Assembly: GCA_964236585.1 (NCBI GenBank)
Contig: CAXSFE010000003.1
Span: forward strand, 9,384-73,383
From: CAXSEF01 sp964236585
GTDB taxonomy: Bacteria > Pseudomonadota > Alphaproteobacteria > Acetobacterales > Acetobacteraceae
DNA: 64,000 nt
Direction of reading: 5' to 3'
Shown: positions 53,026-62,469 of the stretch, one piece after another
Layout of the letters: every line of letters begins with the position of its first letter
Position numbering within the stretch: the first letter of the stretch is position 1
The notes under the pieces: generated by a model
Told to the model about the DNA's origin: nothing
Database searches by the model: none
What the model saw: the letters and a program-made list of their open reading frames with translations, nothing else
Made by a program: the position numbers and the translations under genes

Positions 53026-54003
53026 TCACCCCGCCGCGTCGTCCTCCAGGTACACGCGGATGATCTCCTCGAACGATCCCTCCGCCTCGAACCCCATCGC
53101 CCGTGCCCGCTGCGTGTCGAACGCCTGCGGCCAAGTCTCGATGATCCGCTCCACCGCCGGGTCCCGCTCGCGGCGGATCAGCGCCACCGCCCCATCCCCC
53201 GCCACCCGCCGCAGCGCCTCGATCTGCTCCGCCACGCTGGCCGACAGCCCCGGCATCGTCAGCGACCGCCGCCCGCCCAGCACCCCCAGCCCGCACACCC
53301 CCGCGCGGAGCAAAAACCCCACCGCCGCCCGCGGGCTCGCGAACCAGTGCCTGACCTCCTCGCCCACCGGCAGCACCGCCTCATGCCCCGCCAGCGGCTC
53401 GCGGATGATCCCCGAGAAGAACCCCGACGCCGCCCGGTTCGGCAGCCCCGGCCGCACGCAGATCGTCGGCAGCCGCAGCCCCACGCCCTCGACGAACCCC
53501 CGCCGGCTGTAGTCCGCCAGCAGCAGCTCCCCGATCGCCTTCTGCGTCCCGTAGCTCGACAGCGGCGCCGACAGGAACTCGTCGCCGATCACCGCCGGCA
53601 GCGGCGTCCCGAACACCGCCAGCGACGAGGCGAACACCACCCGCGCCCGCCACGCCCCCCCGCTCGCCCCGTGCTCCGCCCGCAGGGCCTCCAGCAGCAT
53701 TCGCGTCCCGTCGAGGTTGACCCGATACCCCTTGTCCAGGTCCGCCTCGGCCTCGCCCGACACGACCGCCGCCAGGTGGAACACCACGTCCGGCCGCCCC
53801 GCCACGCACGCCGCCGCCACGCCGGGCGCCGACAGGTCGCCCGCGCGCACGTCAACCTGTCCCGCGAACCCCGCCGGCGCCTCTGGCGGCACCACATCGA
53901 CCAGCGTCAGCGCGTCGACCGGCCCGCCCAGCCCCTCGGCGACCAGACGCGCCACTAGCTTGCGGCCCAGCATCCCGGCGGCGCCCAGCACGAGAACATG
54001 CAT
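53026..54003 (-). CDS. denD: NAD-dependent epimerase/dehydratase family enzyme, D-erythronate dehydrogenase-like
   Basis: 325 residues, extended SDR. Cofactor loop GAAGMLGRKL, VVFHLAAVVSGEAEADLDKGYRVNLDGT, and catalytic YGTQK. The stretch VGLRLPTICVRPGLPNRAASGFFSGIIREPLAG is typical of the DenD/NAD-dependent sugar-acid dehydrogenase group. The ACS-family carrier next to it and the LacI-type regulator beyond support a role in acid-sugar use. The start at 54003 excludes residues encoded by the repeat. D-erythronate as substrate is inferred from family likeness only. Confidence 0.72.
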   Translation of the reverse strand: MHVLVLGAAGMLGRKLVARLVAEGLGGPVDALTLVDVVPPEAPAGFAGQVDVRAGDLSAPGVAAACVAGRPDVVFHLAAVVSGEAEADLDKGYRVNLDGTRMLLEALRAEHGASGGAWRARVVFASSLAVFGTPLPAVIGDEFLSAPLSSYGTQKAIGELLLADYSRRGFVEGVGLRLPTICVRPGLPNRAASGFFSGIIREPLAGHEAVLPVGEEVRHWFASPRAAVGFLLRAGVCGLGVLGGRRSLTMPGLSASVAEQIEALRRVAGDGAVALIRRERDPAVERIIETWPQAFDTQRARAMGFEAEGSFEEIIRVYLEDDAAG

Positions 54004-54021
54004 CGGTCTATCTTCCAGCAG

Positions 54022-54152
54022 GAGAAGGTTGAGGCTCTGCCTCAAACTCCGCTCAAGGCGATTGCCTTGAGAATCCACGACTCAGGACGCCTTCCGGAAC
54101 GCCGGTCCGGAGGCGGCCGCCCGCCCGCCTCGAAGCAGGGGCGGGTCCGGAC
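54022..54152. repeat. Family B half-element plus decayed half (B21)
   Basis: TTGAGGC/GCCTCAA (54029-54045) and CTCAAGGC/GCCTTGAG (54052-54071) are intact. The second half (54101-54152) keeps only the GCCGGTCC and GCGGGTCC landmarks. It lies between two same-strand genes. Confidence 0.8.
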
Positions 54153-54154
54153 CC

Positions 54155-55483
54155 TCACCGGTTCACCAGCCGCGCCGGCATCGTCAGCGCCACCAGCCCC
54201 CCCAGCACCAGCGTCCCCGCCAGCACGTACATCCCGCTGACCGTGCTGTGCGTCAGGTCGCGCAGGGTCCCGATCATGTAGGGACTGACGAACCCCGCCA
54301 GGTTGGCGCACGAGTTGATCACCGCGATCCCCGACGCCGCCGCCGCCCCGCTCAGGAACGCCGTCGGCAGCGACCAGAACAGCGGCGCGCACGAGAACAC
54401 GCACGCCGTCGCCACCGACAGCGCCACGATCGCCGCCGTCGTGCTCGCCGCCGTCGCCGCCACCACGAACCCCGCAGCCCCCACCGCAGCCGGCACCGCG
54501 AGATGCCAGCGCCGCTCGCGCATCCGGTCCGCGCTCCGGGTGAACAGCACCATCGCGACCACCGCGCACACGTAGGGGATCGCGCTGAGCAGCCCGATGT
54601 CGAACGCCCCCGCCACCCCCGACGCCTTGACCAGCGTCGGCAGCCAGAACGTGATGCCGTACTGCCCCATGATCAGCAGGAAGTAGATCGACGCCGCCAC
54701 CCACAGCCGCGGGTTGCCCATCACCGCGAGCACGGAGTGCGAGGACGACGCCTCCGCCTCCCGGTTCGCCTCGATGTTGCGCGCCAGCAGCGCCTTGTCC
54801 TGCGCGTCCAGCCAGGTCGCGCCCTCGATCCCGTTGTCGAGCCGCACCAGCAGCACGCCGCCCAGCACCACCGCCGGCACCGCCTCCAGCAGGAACATCC
54901 ACTGCCAGCCCTGCAGCCCGCCCAGCCCCTGGAAATACTGCAGGATGAACCCCGACACCGGGTTGCCGATGATCCCCGAGATCGGCGCCCCCGCCTGGAA
55001 CAGCGCGAACATCTTCCCCCGCCGGTGCGTCGGGAACCAGTACGTCAGGTACAGGATCACCCCCGGGTAGAACCCCGCCTCCGCCAGCCCCAGCAGGAAG
55101 CGCAGCCCGTAGAACTGCCACGGCGTGCGCACGAACAGGAACAGCGCCGAGACGATCCCCCACGTCACCAGGATGCGCGCCAGCCAGATCCGCGCGCCGA
55201 TCCTGTGCAGGATGATGTTGCTCGGCAGCTCGAACACGAAGTAGCCCAGGAAGAACACCCCGGCGCCCAGCCCGAACACCGTCTCGCTGAAGCCGAGCTG
55301 CTGCGACATCTGCAGCTTGCCGAACCCCACGTTCACCCGGTCCAGATACGCCGCCACGTAGCACAGCATCAGCAGCGGCATCAGCCGCCACGCCACCCGG
55401 CGATACAGCCGGTCCTCGCGCGCCGCGTCCGCAGCCGCCGTGCCCGGCGCGGCAGTGCCCGCCCTCGCGGTACCCGTGTCCAT
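54155..55483 (-). CDS. MFS transporter, anion:cation symporter (ACS) family
   Basis: 442 residues, twelve membrane segments. RLMPLLMLCYVAAYLDRVNVGFG near the N-terminus and GLAEAGFYPGVILYLTYWFPTHRRGKMFALF are the ACS family signatures seen in glucarate, tartrate and phthalate permeases. It imports an organic acid anion with H+. The DenD-like enzyme downstream suggests a four-carbon sugar acid such as erythronate. Divergent from the LacI gene, which probably represses it. Confidence 0.85.
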   Translation of the reverse strand: MDTGTARAGTAAPGTAAADAAREDRLYRRVAWRLMPLLMLCYVAAYLDRVNVGFGKLQMSQQLGFSETVFGLGAGVFFLGYFVFELPSNIILHRIGARIWLARILVTWGIVSALFLFVRTPWQFYGLRFLLGLAEAGFYPGVILYLTYWFPTHRRGKMFALFQAGAPISGIIGNPVSGFILQYFQGLGGLQGWQWMFLLEAVPAVVLGGVLLVRLDNGIEGATWLDAQDKALLARNIEANREAEASSSHSVLAVMGNPRLWVAASIYFLLIMGQYGITFWLPTLVKASGVAGAFDIGLLSAIPYVCAVVAMVLFTRSADRMRERRWHLAVPAAVGAAGFVVAATAASTTAAIVALSVATACVFSCAPLFWSLPTAFLSGAAAASGIAVINSCANLAGFVSPYMIGTLRDLTHSTVSGMYVLAGTLVLGGLVALTMPARLVNR

Positions 55484-55744
55484 GGTCGCGCTCCCAGGGT
55501 GTGCGCCACCCCCGGCCCTCGGGCAGGGGGCGCCGCGTGCGGGGCGTGTCCGCCCTCTGCCGTCCTCGATAGGAACGCGCCGTCATTGACGCAAGCAAGT
55601 TTCGCCGGCTATCGCACACTCTGGTGATTGTCCCGCAGGGGCTGCCCCCGAAAACGCCTCCTGCACCACGCCCGAGAGAACCCGGGCGCACGGCGCCCAC
55701 CCGGACCCGGGCGCAGCGCGCACGCGAAGACAACGGAGCGCCGC
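55484..55744. promoter_or_regulatory. Divergent control region between carrier and LacI regulator
   Basis: 261 bp between the two start codons. A weak sigma-70-like site for the rightward gene can be drawn: TTGACG at 55586-55591 and TATCGC at 55610-55615 (18-bp spacing). No clear LacI-family operator palindrome was found by eye. Confidence 0.35.
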
Positions 55745-56767
55745 TTGGACACCACCACCCGGCCCCGCCCCGCCCGAACCACCCCCGGCCGCCCCACGCT
55801 CAGCGACGTCGCCCAGCGCGCCGGCGTCAGCGACATCACCGTCTCCCGCGTCGTGCGCGGCCAGGGCCCGATCGCGCCCGCAACCCGCGAGCGCGTGCTC
55901 AGCGCCGTCCAGGCGCTGGGCTACATCCCCAACCGCTCCGCCGCCGCCCTGGCGTCCTCCTCCTCGCGCCTGGTCGGCATCGTCCTGCCCTCGCTGGCCA
56001 ACGCCGTGATGGCCGAGCTGGTCCACGGCCTGAACGAGGGCCTCGCCGCCGGCCGCTTCCAGTCCGCGATCGGCGTCAGCGACTACGACCCCGCCGTCGA
56101 GCAGCGCCTCGTCGCCTCCATGCTCGCCTGGCAGCCCGCCGCCCTGGTGCTCGCCGGCATCGAGCACAGCGACGCCACCCGCGCCCTGCTGCGCGCTGCC
56201 CGCATCCGCGTGGTCGAGGTGCTCGACACCGACGGCCGCGGCCTCGACAGCGTCGTCGGCTTCTCCCACCACGCCGCCGGCGCCGCCAGCGCCCGCTTCC
56301 TGCTCGCCCGCGGCCACCGCCGCCTCGGCTACGTCGGCCACGCCGAGGACCTCGACCTGCGCGCCGCCAAGCGCCGCGCCGGCTTCACCGCCACCCTGCG
56401 CCAGGCCGGCCTCGACTGGCACGGCAGCGAGATGGCGCCCGGCCCGTCCTCCGCCGGCACCGGCCGCGCCGCCCTGGCCCGCCTGCTGGCCCGCACCCCC
56501 GACCTCGACGCCGCCTACTTCTCCAACGACGACATGGCCGTCGGCGGTCTGTTCCACTGCCTCGCCGAGGGCATCGCCGTGCCCGCGCGGCTCGCCCTGT
56601 TCGGCTTCAACGGCCTCGAGTTCGGCCAAGCCGCCCCCCTGCCGCTGTCGACCATCGGCACCCCGCGCGCCCGCATCGGCCAGGAGGCCGCCCGCCTGCT
56701 CTGCGAGAACGCCCCGCCGCAGGTCCTCGACCTCGGCTTCGACCTCGTCGAGGGCGCAACCGCCTGA
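55745..56767 (+). CDS. LacI-family transcriptional regulator
   Basis: 340 residues. Helix-turn-helix TLSDVAQRAGVSDITVSRVVRG and hinge YIPNRSAAALASSSS lead into a periplasmic-binding-protein-like ligand domain (VGIVLPSLANAVMAEL, RLGYVGHAEDLDLRAAKRRAGF, AYFSNDDMAVGGL). It resembles the GntR/acid-sugar branch and probably represses the divergent carrier and DenD-like genes until the sugar acid binds. The start is TTG at 55745 with GGAG upstream; longer frames add arginine-rich residues unlike the family. Confidence 0.88.
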   Translation: MDTTTRPRPARTTPGRPTLSDVAQRAGVSDITVSRVVRGQGPIAPATRERVLSAVQALGYIPNRSAAALASSSSRLVGIVLPSLANAVMAELVHGLNEGLAAGRFQSAIGVSDYDPAVEQRLVASMLAWQPAALVLAGIEHSDATRALLRAARIRVVEVLDTDGRGLDSVVGFSHHAAGAASARFLLARGHRRLGYVGHAEDLDLRAAKRRAGFTATLRQAGLDWHGSEMAPGPSSAGTGRAALARLLARTPDLDAAYFSNDDMAVGGLFHCLAEGIAVPARLALFGFNGLEFGQAAPLPLSTIGTPRARIGQEAARLLCENAPPQVLDLGFDLVEGATA

Positions 56768-56796
56768 CCGCAGGGCCTTGGGCGGAGCGGCGAAGC

Positions 56797-56978
56797 AGGC
56801 AAGGTTGAGGCTCTGCCTCAAACTCCGCCAAGGGCAGGGCCCTTGGAACCCATCCCTTCAGTGAGGCCGGTCAAGGGGCGGCTCGCCCCTGGCGGGTCTG
56901 GGCGTGGCTGCCCAGAGGTTCCGACGACCCGCTTGGGTGGTTGGAATGGGCAGCGGAGGAAGAGCCCGGCCTTGCTTG
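56797..56978. repeat. Family B element carrying a 57-bp nested hairpin insertion (B22)
   Basis: TTGAGGC/GCCTCAA (56805-56821), CCAAGGGC/GCCCTTGG (56828-56846), core CTTCAG, CAAGGGGC/GCCCCTGG (56872-56892). The last hairpin is split: CTGGGC ends at 56903 and AGAGCCCGG resumes at 56961. The 57 bp between form their own hairpin (CTGCCCA 56908-56914 with TGGGCAG 56947-56953; TTCC 919-922 with GGAA 943-946; loop GCTT at 56931-56934). Confidence 0.85.
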
Positions 56979-57149
56979 CGACAGCTCCGTTGATCGTGCC
57001 GTTCATGTGGGCATCCGCACCCGTCCACCCAGGCGCGACCGGACCCGCGAGACACCCGTGGCCCAAACCCCAGACTGTCAGGCATTCTAACGCGCATCCA
57101 GGGCGCGCCGCGTGCCGCCCGACGCTCCGGGACAGCAGGGACACCAAGA

Positions 57150-59084
57150 ATGAAACGATCCTCCGCGCTTGCGCTGGTAGTCCTGCTGGCGACGGGACCC
57201 TCCCGCGCGCAGACCGGCACGCTAGGCCCCGTGGCTGCGACAGCCCCGCCCCCCGTCACCGCCCGCGCGCCCGGCTTCGCCGACGACGCCACCGCCGGCT
57301 ACCCCGCCGGCTCGACCTGGCTCGCCGACGACCTCTACACCAGCCAGGCCGCCACCCCCGGTGCCGCCGTCTGGCTCCTGACGCCCAACCACCTCCTGCC
57401 CGGCGACCAGATCGGGCTGCGGCTGGCCACTGTGGCGCCGGCCGCGACGGGCACCGGCTACGCCGTCGGCAACACCCTCACCCTGACCGGCGGCGCCACC
57501 GTCACCGTCGCCACGATCGCCGGCGGCAACGCCACGGGCCCGATCGCGACGGTGACGCTCGCGAACCCCGCCTTCCACGCCTGCGCCAGCACCGCGCCCG
57601 GCGCCCTGGCGCAGCTCGCCTCCAGCGGCGGCGGCTCCGGCGCAACCTTCACCGCAACCTTCCTCGGCCCCTACCTCTACGGCGCACGCCTGCTGACCGT
57701 CTGCGACCGCGCCAACAGGGCGATCGACGTGCAGGGCACGGCCGCCGGCCTGACAACCATCGGCTTCGCGCCCGGCGGCCTGATCGACACCGCGACCCTG
57801 GACGCCCTGCTCGCGGGCGCCCGCCCGTCCCTGCTGACGGTCTACGACCAGGGCATCAACGGGGCGAACGCCATCCAGCAGCCGGCCTACGCCGGAACCA
57901 TCAGCCCGCTGCGCACCCTCCGCGGCGTGCGCTCCCTGGTCATGGACGGCGACGTCGACGGCCCGCTGGACAGCGGCGCCCCGGGCCCGATCACCACCGT
58001 CAACTTCCCCGCCGCCGTGTCGATCAGCAACCAGGCCAACACCCTGATCTTCGCCGGTGGCCTCCAGAGCCTCGACCATCGCACCGGCCTGATCAATGTC
58101 GGCTACCCGAGCACCACCGCGTCGATCGGCCTCTACAACAAGGCCACCGCCGCCCTGCCGAATATCGCCATGACCAACGGCGCCGGCGCCGGCACGGCCT
58201 GCCCGGGCCTGCCCCTCGACCGCGACAACGTCATCTTCGCGGTCAGCTCCGCCATCGCCGAAACTTGCACCATGAACGGCGTAACAGGCACCCCCGGCGG
58301 CCCGCCCGCGCCCGCGACCGACACCGCCGGCAACCTCGGCTACACCTACGACGGCCAGGGCTTCGGCTACACCGACTCCGACCTCGCCATCGTCGTGCCC
58401 TGGGCGATGAGCGCAGCCGAGGTCGCGGCCGCCGACGCCTCGATCCAGACCACCTTCGGCATCCAGCGCCAGCCGCGCAGCGTCGTCGTGTTCGACGGCG
58501 ACAGCATCGGCGACGCACACGGCGCGCCGGCGCAGCACGGCTGGGTGCGCATGGTGTCCGACATGCTGGCGCGGCCGGACATCCGGATCGCCAACACGTC
58601 CTTCTTCGGCTCCACGATGGGCGGCGGCGCCACCAACGGCGCCCCGGGCTCGCGCCTGACCGAGCAGCCGCTCAACGTGCTGCCGTTCCTCGACGCGGCC
58701 TACGCCCAGAACGCGCCCGACGCCTACGTCGTGCTGAACCCGATGGGCAACAACGACCTCAACCGCGGCGACAGCGTCGCCACCATCGAAACCAACTATC
58801 AGACCTACTGCGCCAACGTGCACGCCCACCACGGCCGGTGCGTCCTGACCTACTTTACCGGCTCGACCGTCGGGGCCTACGGCAGCGCGAGCTACGCCGC
58901 GATCGCGCAGTGGATCTCGGCGAACGTGGCCTCGACCGGCCCGGGCGCCGAACTCGTCGTCGCGGTCCCGCCGTGCCCGGCCGGCCTCGCCTGCTACCAG
59001 AGCGACAACCTGCACCCCGCCCCGGACAACAACTGGATCATGGCGCGCGCCGTCGTCCAGGCACTCACGCCCGTGCTGCGCTGA
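57150..59084 (+). CDS. Secreted SGNH/GDSL hydrolase with N-terminal tail-fibre-like module
   Basis: 644 residues with a signal peptide (ALALVVLLATGPSRA). A Gly/Thr-rich section near residues 100-175 (GTGYAVGNTLTLTGG, ATVTVATIAGGNATGPIATV, SSGGGSGATFTATF) resembles beta repeats of phage tail proteins. The C-terminal about 200 residues are an SGNH hydrolase: FDGDSIGD (nucleophile Ser), NPMGNNDLN (Asn block) and SDNLHPAP (Asp/His pair). It may trim acyl groups from a cell-surface or environmental polymer. The catalytic set looks complete. Transcribed alone. Confidence 0.72.
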   Translation: MKRSSALALVVLLATGPSRAQTGTLGPVAATAPPPVTARAPGFADDATAGYPAGSTWLADDLYTSQAATPGAAVWLLTPNHLLPGDQIGLRLATVAPAATGTGYAVGNTLTLTGGATVTVATIAGGNATGPIATVTLANPAFHACASTAPGALAQLASSGGGSGATFTATFLGPYLYGARLLTVCDRANRAIDVQGTAAGLTTIGFAPGGLIDTATLDALLAGARPSLLTVYDQGINGANAIQQPAYAGTISPLRTLRGVRSLVMDGDVDGPLDSGAPGPITTVNFPAAVSISNQANTLIFAGGLQSLDHRTGLINVGYPSTTASIGLYNKATAALPNIAMTNGAGAGTACPGLPLDRDNVIFAVSSAIAETCTMNGVTGTPGGPPAPATDTAGNLGYTYDGQGFGYTDSDLAIVVPWAMSAAEVAAADASIQTTFGIQRQPRSVVVFDGDSIGDAHGAPAQHGWVRMVSDMLARPDIRIANTSFFGSTMGGGATNGAPGSRLTEQPLNVLPFLDAAYAQNAPDAYVVLNPMGNNDLNRGDSVATIETNYQTYCANVHAHHGRCVLTYFTGSTVGAYGSASYAAIAQWISANVASTGPGAELVVAVPPCPAGLACYQSDNLHPAPDNNWIMARAVVQALTPVLR

Positions 59085-59096
59085 GGCAGGCCAAGG

Positions 59097-59222
59097 AAGC
59101 AAGCCTGGGCTCCGCCCAGACCCGCCAGGGGCGAGCCGCCCCTGGACCGGCCTTACTTGAGGGAAGGCGATCCAAGGGCCCAGCCCTTGGCGGAGTTTGA
59201 GGCAGAGCCTCAACCTTACCTT
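59097..59222. repeat. Family B element (B23)
   Basis: CTGGGC/GCCCAG with loop TCC (59105-59119), CCAGGGGCG/CGCCCCTGG (59125-59145), core CTTGAG (59156-59161), CCAAGGGC/GCCCTTGG (59172-59190), TTGAGGC/GCCTCAA (59197-59213). Confidence 0.9.
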
Positions 59223-59280
59223 GCGTCCTGCAACCCCCCGCCACCCGCCCCGTTCCCCTGCCAGACACAGGAGACCGACC

Positions 59281-59496
59281 ATGAGCACCAGCAGCAAGAT
59301 CCCGGCGACCGACCGTTCCGCCGGCGGCCCCGGCAGCAGCCACGCCAACAAGGACAAGCCGCACGACGCCGACGTGAAGGGCGCCCGCCACCAGAACACC
59401 CACGTCGAGAAGAAGCACCCGGCTGACGACGACAAGAGCACCGGCGGCGGCACGAAGCACGAGAAGCGCGAGCCCGGCGAGTCCGGCCGCAGCTGA
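59281..59496 (+). CDS. Small hydrophilic, Lys/His-rich protein
   Basis: 71 residues, no hydrophobic stretch, rich in Lys, His, Asp, Gly and Ser (SSHANKDKPHDADVKGARHQ, TGGGTKHEKREPGE). Probably intrinsically disordered, like small stress or desiccation-related proteins, but no family is recognised. GGAG lies 10 nt before the ATG at 59281. The start is well placed; upstream residues are repeat-derived. Confidence 0.6.
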   Translation: MSTSSKIPATDRSAGGPGSSHANKDKPHDADVKGARHQNTHVEKKHPADDDKSTGGGTKHEKREPGESGRS

Positions 59497-59687
59497 GCCG
59501 CCTCCCCCAGGCCGGCGCCGCCACCACGCGGCAGCGCCGGCACCGGGCCCTGCGAAGCGAATCCTTAATCCCTGCGGGCTGATACTCGGGCCACGCGACG
59601 CGCACCCCCGGGCCGCGTCCGTGGCCCGCCTTCGCTGCGCCATGCGGACGGGTCCCGGCACACCGGCCCGCATGGGAACGCGCGTAC

Positions 59688-62456
59688 ATGGATGACCTGC
59701 TGGCCGAGTTCCTCGCCGAGACCGCCGAGAGCGTGGCCGAGCTGGACCTCGCCCTCCTCCGCCTGGAGCAGGCGCCCGACGACGCCGCCACGCTCTCGCT
59801 GATCTTCCGCCTCGTGCACACCGTCAAGGGCACCTGCGGCTTCCTCGGCCTCCCCCGCCTGGAGCGCGTCGCCCACGCCGCCGAGAACGTGCTCGGCCAG
59901 GTCCGCGACGGCCGCCTCGTGGTCACCGCCGGCGTGATCGGCCCCGTCCTGGCCGCGATCGACGCCATCCGCCTGATCCTGGCCCACCTCGCCGACACCG
60001 GCGCCGAGCCCCCTGGCGACGACCTCGCCACCATCGCCGCCCTCGACCGCCTCCTCGCCGCGGACGCCGCCCCCGCCCCGGCGCCCGCCTTCGACCCGTT
60101 CGACGACCTGCCCGCGCCCCCGTCCGAGACCTTCCCGCCCGAAGCCGCCATGTCGGACGCTGCTCCGCCGGACGCCGCCCCGTCCGACATGTCCTCGCCC
60201 GACGCCCCCGCGCCCGAGCCGCCGGCGCCCGACCCCGCCGACCCGTCGCCCACGCCCGCCGGCCACCCCGTCGCCGCCCCCCAGACCATCCGCGTCGCCG
60301 TCGACGTGCTCGAGCACCTGATGACCCTGGTCAGCGAGCTGGTCCTCGCCCGCAACCAGCTCCTGCAGCTCGCCCGCGGCGAGGAAACCGCCTTCGCCGC
60401 CCCGCTGCAGCGCCTGAGCAACATCACCTCCGACCTGCAGGAGGGGGTGATGAAGACCCGGATGCAGCCGATCGGCCACGCCTGGAACAAGCTGCCCCGC
60501 CTGGTCCGCGACCTCGCCCACGACCTCGGCAAGGACATCGAGCTGGTGACGAGCGGCCAGGACACCGAGCTGGACCGCCAGGTCCTGGAGCTGATCCGTG
60601 ACCCCCTGACCCACATGGTCCGCAACAGCGCCGACCACGGCCTGGAGCCCACCGCGCGCCGCCTCGCCGCCGGCAAGCCCGCGACCGGCCGCATCGCGCT
60701 GAGCGCCTGCCACGAGGGCGGCCACGTCGTGATCGAGATCGCCGACGACGGCGCCGGCCTCGACGTCGCCCGCATCCGCGCCAAGGCCGCCGCCCAGGGC
60801 CTCGCCACCGCCGCCGAGCTGGCCGCGATGCCCGACGCCCAGCTGCACCGCCTCGTCTTCCACGCCGGCTTCTCCACCGCGGAATCAATCACCGCCGTCT
60901 CCGGGCGCGGCGTCGGCATGGACGTGGTGCGCGCCAACGTCGAGCGGATCGGCGGCGTGATCGACCTGCGCTCCGTGCCCGGCGAAGGCACCACCTTCAC
61001 CATCCGCATCCCGCTCACCCTGGCGATCGTCTCCGCCCTGATCGTGCAGGTGCGCGGCCACCGCTTCGCCATCCCCCAGCTCAGCGTGGTGGAGCTGGTC
61101 GGCGTGGGCAGCGGCCTCGGCCGCGCCATCGAGCACATCGACGCAACCCCGGTGCTGCGCCTGCGCGACCGCCTGCTGCCCCTGGTCGAGCTGCACGCCC
61201 TGCTCCGCCTCGACCCCGAGCCCGCCGCGCCAGCGGCCATGCCCCCCGCCGCGCCCGCGGCCATGCTCCCCGACGCACAGGGCGCCGCGACCGACTGCAC
61301 CTCGATCGTGGTGGTGGTGCAGGTCGGCTCCGCGACTCTCGGCCTCGTGGTGGACCGCGTGTTCGACACCGAGGAGATCGTGGTCAAGCCGATGGCCGCG
61401 GTGCTGCGCCACATCGCGACCTTCGGCGGCAACACCATCCTGGGCGACGGCTCCGTCGTCATGATCCTCGACCCCGGCGGCATCGCCAGGGCGAGCGGCA
61501 TCCTCGGCGGCCGGGAGGGCAGGGCGGTGCCGCCCCCGCCCGCCGCCGCCGCCAGCTCCGCCGACGCCACCGCGATGCTGCTGTTCCGCGCGGGACCGGG
61601 CGCCCCCAAGGCGGTGCCGCTGGAGCTGGTCTCCCGCCTGGAGCACATCGCGCGCGAGAGGATCGAGACCGCCGGCGGCCTCCCCGTCACCCAGTACCGC
61701 GGCCGACTGATGCCGCTCCTCGCCATGGACGGGGTGCGCCGGGACGGGCGCCCCGTGCAGCCGGTGCTGGTGTTCAGCGACGCCGGCCGCACCCTGGGCA
61801 TGATGGTCGACGAGATCGTCGACGTGGTCCAGGAGCCGCTCGCCGTCGAGATCGGCTGCGGCCGCACCGGCCTGCTCGGCACCGCGGTGATCGCCGGCCA
61901 GGCCACCGACGTGGTCGACATCGGCCACTGGCTCACCCTGGGCTGGCGCGACTGGTTCGGCACCCCCGCCGGCCGGGACGCGAGGCCGCGCCTGCTGATC
62001 GTCGAGGACAGCAGCTTCTTCCGCACCCTGGTGGTCCCGGCGCTCGCCGCAGCCGGCCACGACGTCACCCACGTCGACGGCGCAGCCGCGGCGCTGCGCC
62101 TGCGCGACGAGGGCGCCCGCTTCGACGCGATCGTCTCCGACATCGAGATGCCCGGCATGGACGGCTACGCGCTGGCCCGGCGCATCCGCGAGTCCGGCCC
62201 CTGGTCCGCGGTGCCGCTGATCGCGCTGAGCGGCAGCGGCAGCCCCGCCCAGGCCGTCGACGCCGGCTTCGACGACCTCGTGCGCAAGGGCGAGCGCGAC
62301 CGCCTGCTCGCAACCCTGGCGCACCACCTCGCCCGACGCCCCGCGGCCGAACCCGCGCGCCCGCCCCCGCCCGACACCACCCACGCCCCTGCGCCCGCCA
62401 GCCCCGCCCCGCTGCACCCCGCCCCGCTGCACCCCGCCCTGCAACACACCGCCTGA
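59688..62456 (+). CDS. cheA: Hybrid chemotaxis kinase CheA with C-terminal receiver domain
   Basis: 922 residues. HPt domain with the phospho-acceptor His44 in FRLVHTVKGTCGF, a Pro/Ala-rich linker (about 125-205), dimerisation helices (HLMTLVSELVLARNQLL), the HATPase (HMVRNSADHGLE, GRGVGMDVVRANVERIGG), and a CheW-like domain. A second CheW-like segment follows (LELVSRLEHIARERIETAGG), then a receiver (LLIVEDSSFFRTL, SDIEMPGMDGYALARR). Hybrid CheA of this kind is typical of chemosensory systems controlling functions other than flagella as well as motility. First gene of a cheA-cheW-cheY-cheB' operon; no chemoreceptor gene is in view. Confidence 0.92.
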   Translation: MDDLLAEFLAETAESVAELDLALLRLEQAPDDAATLSLIFRLVHTVKGTCGFLGLPRLERVAHAAENVLGQVRDGRLVVTAGVIGPVLAAIDAIRLILAHLADTGAEPPGDDLATIAALDRLLAADAAPAPAPAFDPFDDLPAPPSETFPPEAAMSDAAPPDAAPSDMSSPDAPAPEPPAPDPADPSPTPAGHPVAAPQTIRVAVDVLEHLMTLVSELVLARNQLLQLARGEETAFAAPLQRLSNITSDLQEGVMKTRMQPIGHAWNKLPRLVRDLAHDLGKDIELVTSGQDTELDRQVLELIRDPLTHMVRNSADHGLEPTARRLAAGKPATGRIALSACHEGGHVVIEIADDGAGLDVARIRAKAAAQGLATAAELAAMPDAQLHRLVFHAGFSTAESITAVSGRGVGMDVVRANVERIGGVIDLRSVPGEGTTFTIRIPLTLAIVSALIVQVRGHRFAIPQLSVVELVGVGSGLGRAIEHIDATPVLRLRDRLLPLVELHALLRLDPEPAAPAAMPPAAPAAMLPDAQGAATDCTSIVVVVQVGSATLGLVVDRVFDTEEIVVKPMAAVLRHIATFGGNTILGDGSVVMILDPGGIARASGILGGREGRAVPPPPAAAASSADATAMLLFRAGPGAPKAVPLELVSRLEHIARERIETAGGLPVTQYRGRLMPLLAMDGVRRDGRPVQPVLVFSDAGRTLGMMVDEIVDVVQEPLAVEIGCGRTGLLGTAVIAGQATDVVDIGHWLTLGWRDWFGTPAGRDARPRLLIVEDSSFFRTLVVPALAAAGHDVTHVDGAAAALRLRDEGARFDAIVSDIEMPGMDGYALARRIRESGPWSAVPLIALSGSGSPAQAVDAGFDDLVRKGERDRLLATLAHHLARRPAAEPARPPPPDTTHAPAPASPAPLHPAPLHPALQHTA

Positions 62457-62469
62457 CCGGAGAACCGGC

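Noticed and set aside
59216..62158. 980-codon frame opposite cheA
   Set aside because: Ser/Arg-rich antisense shadow of cheA, which has complete kinase motifs.
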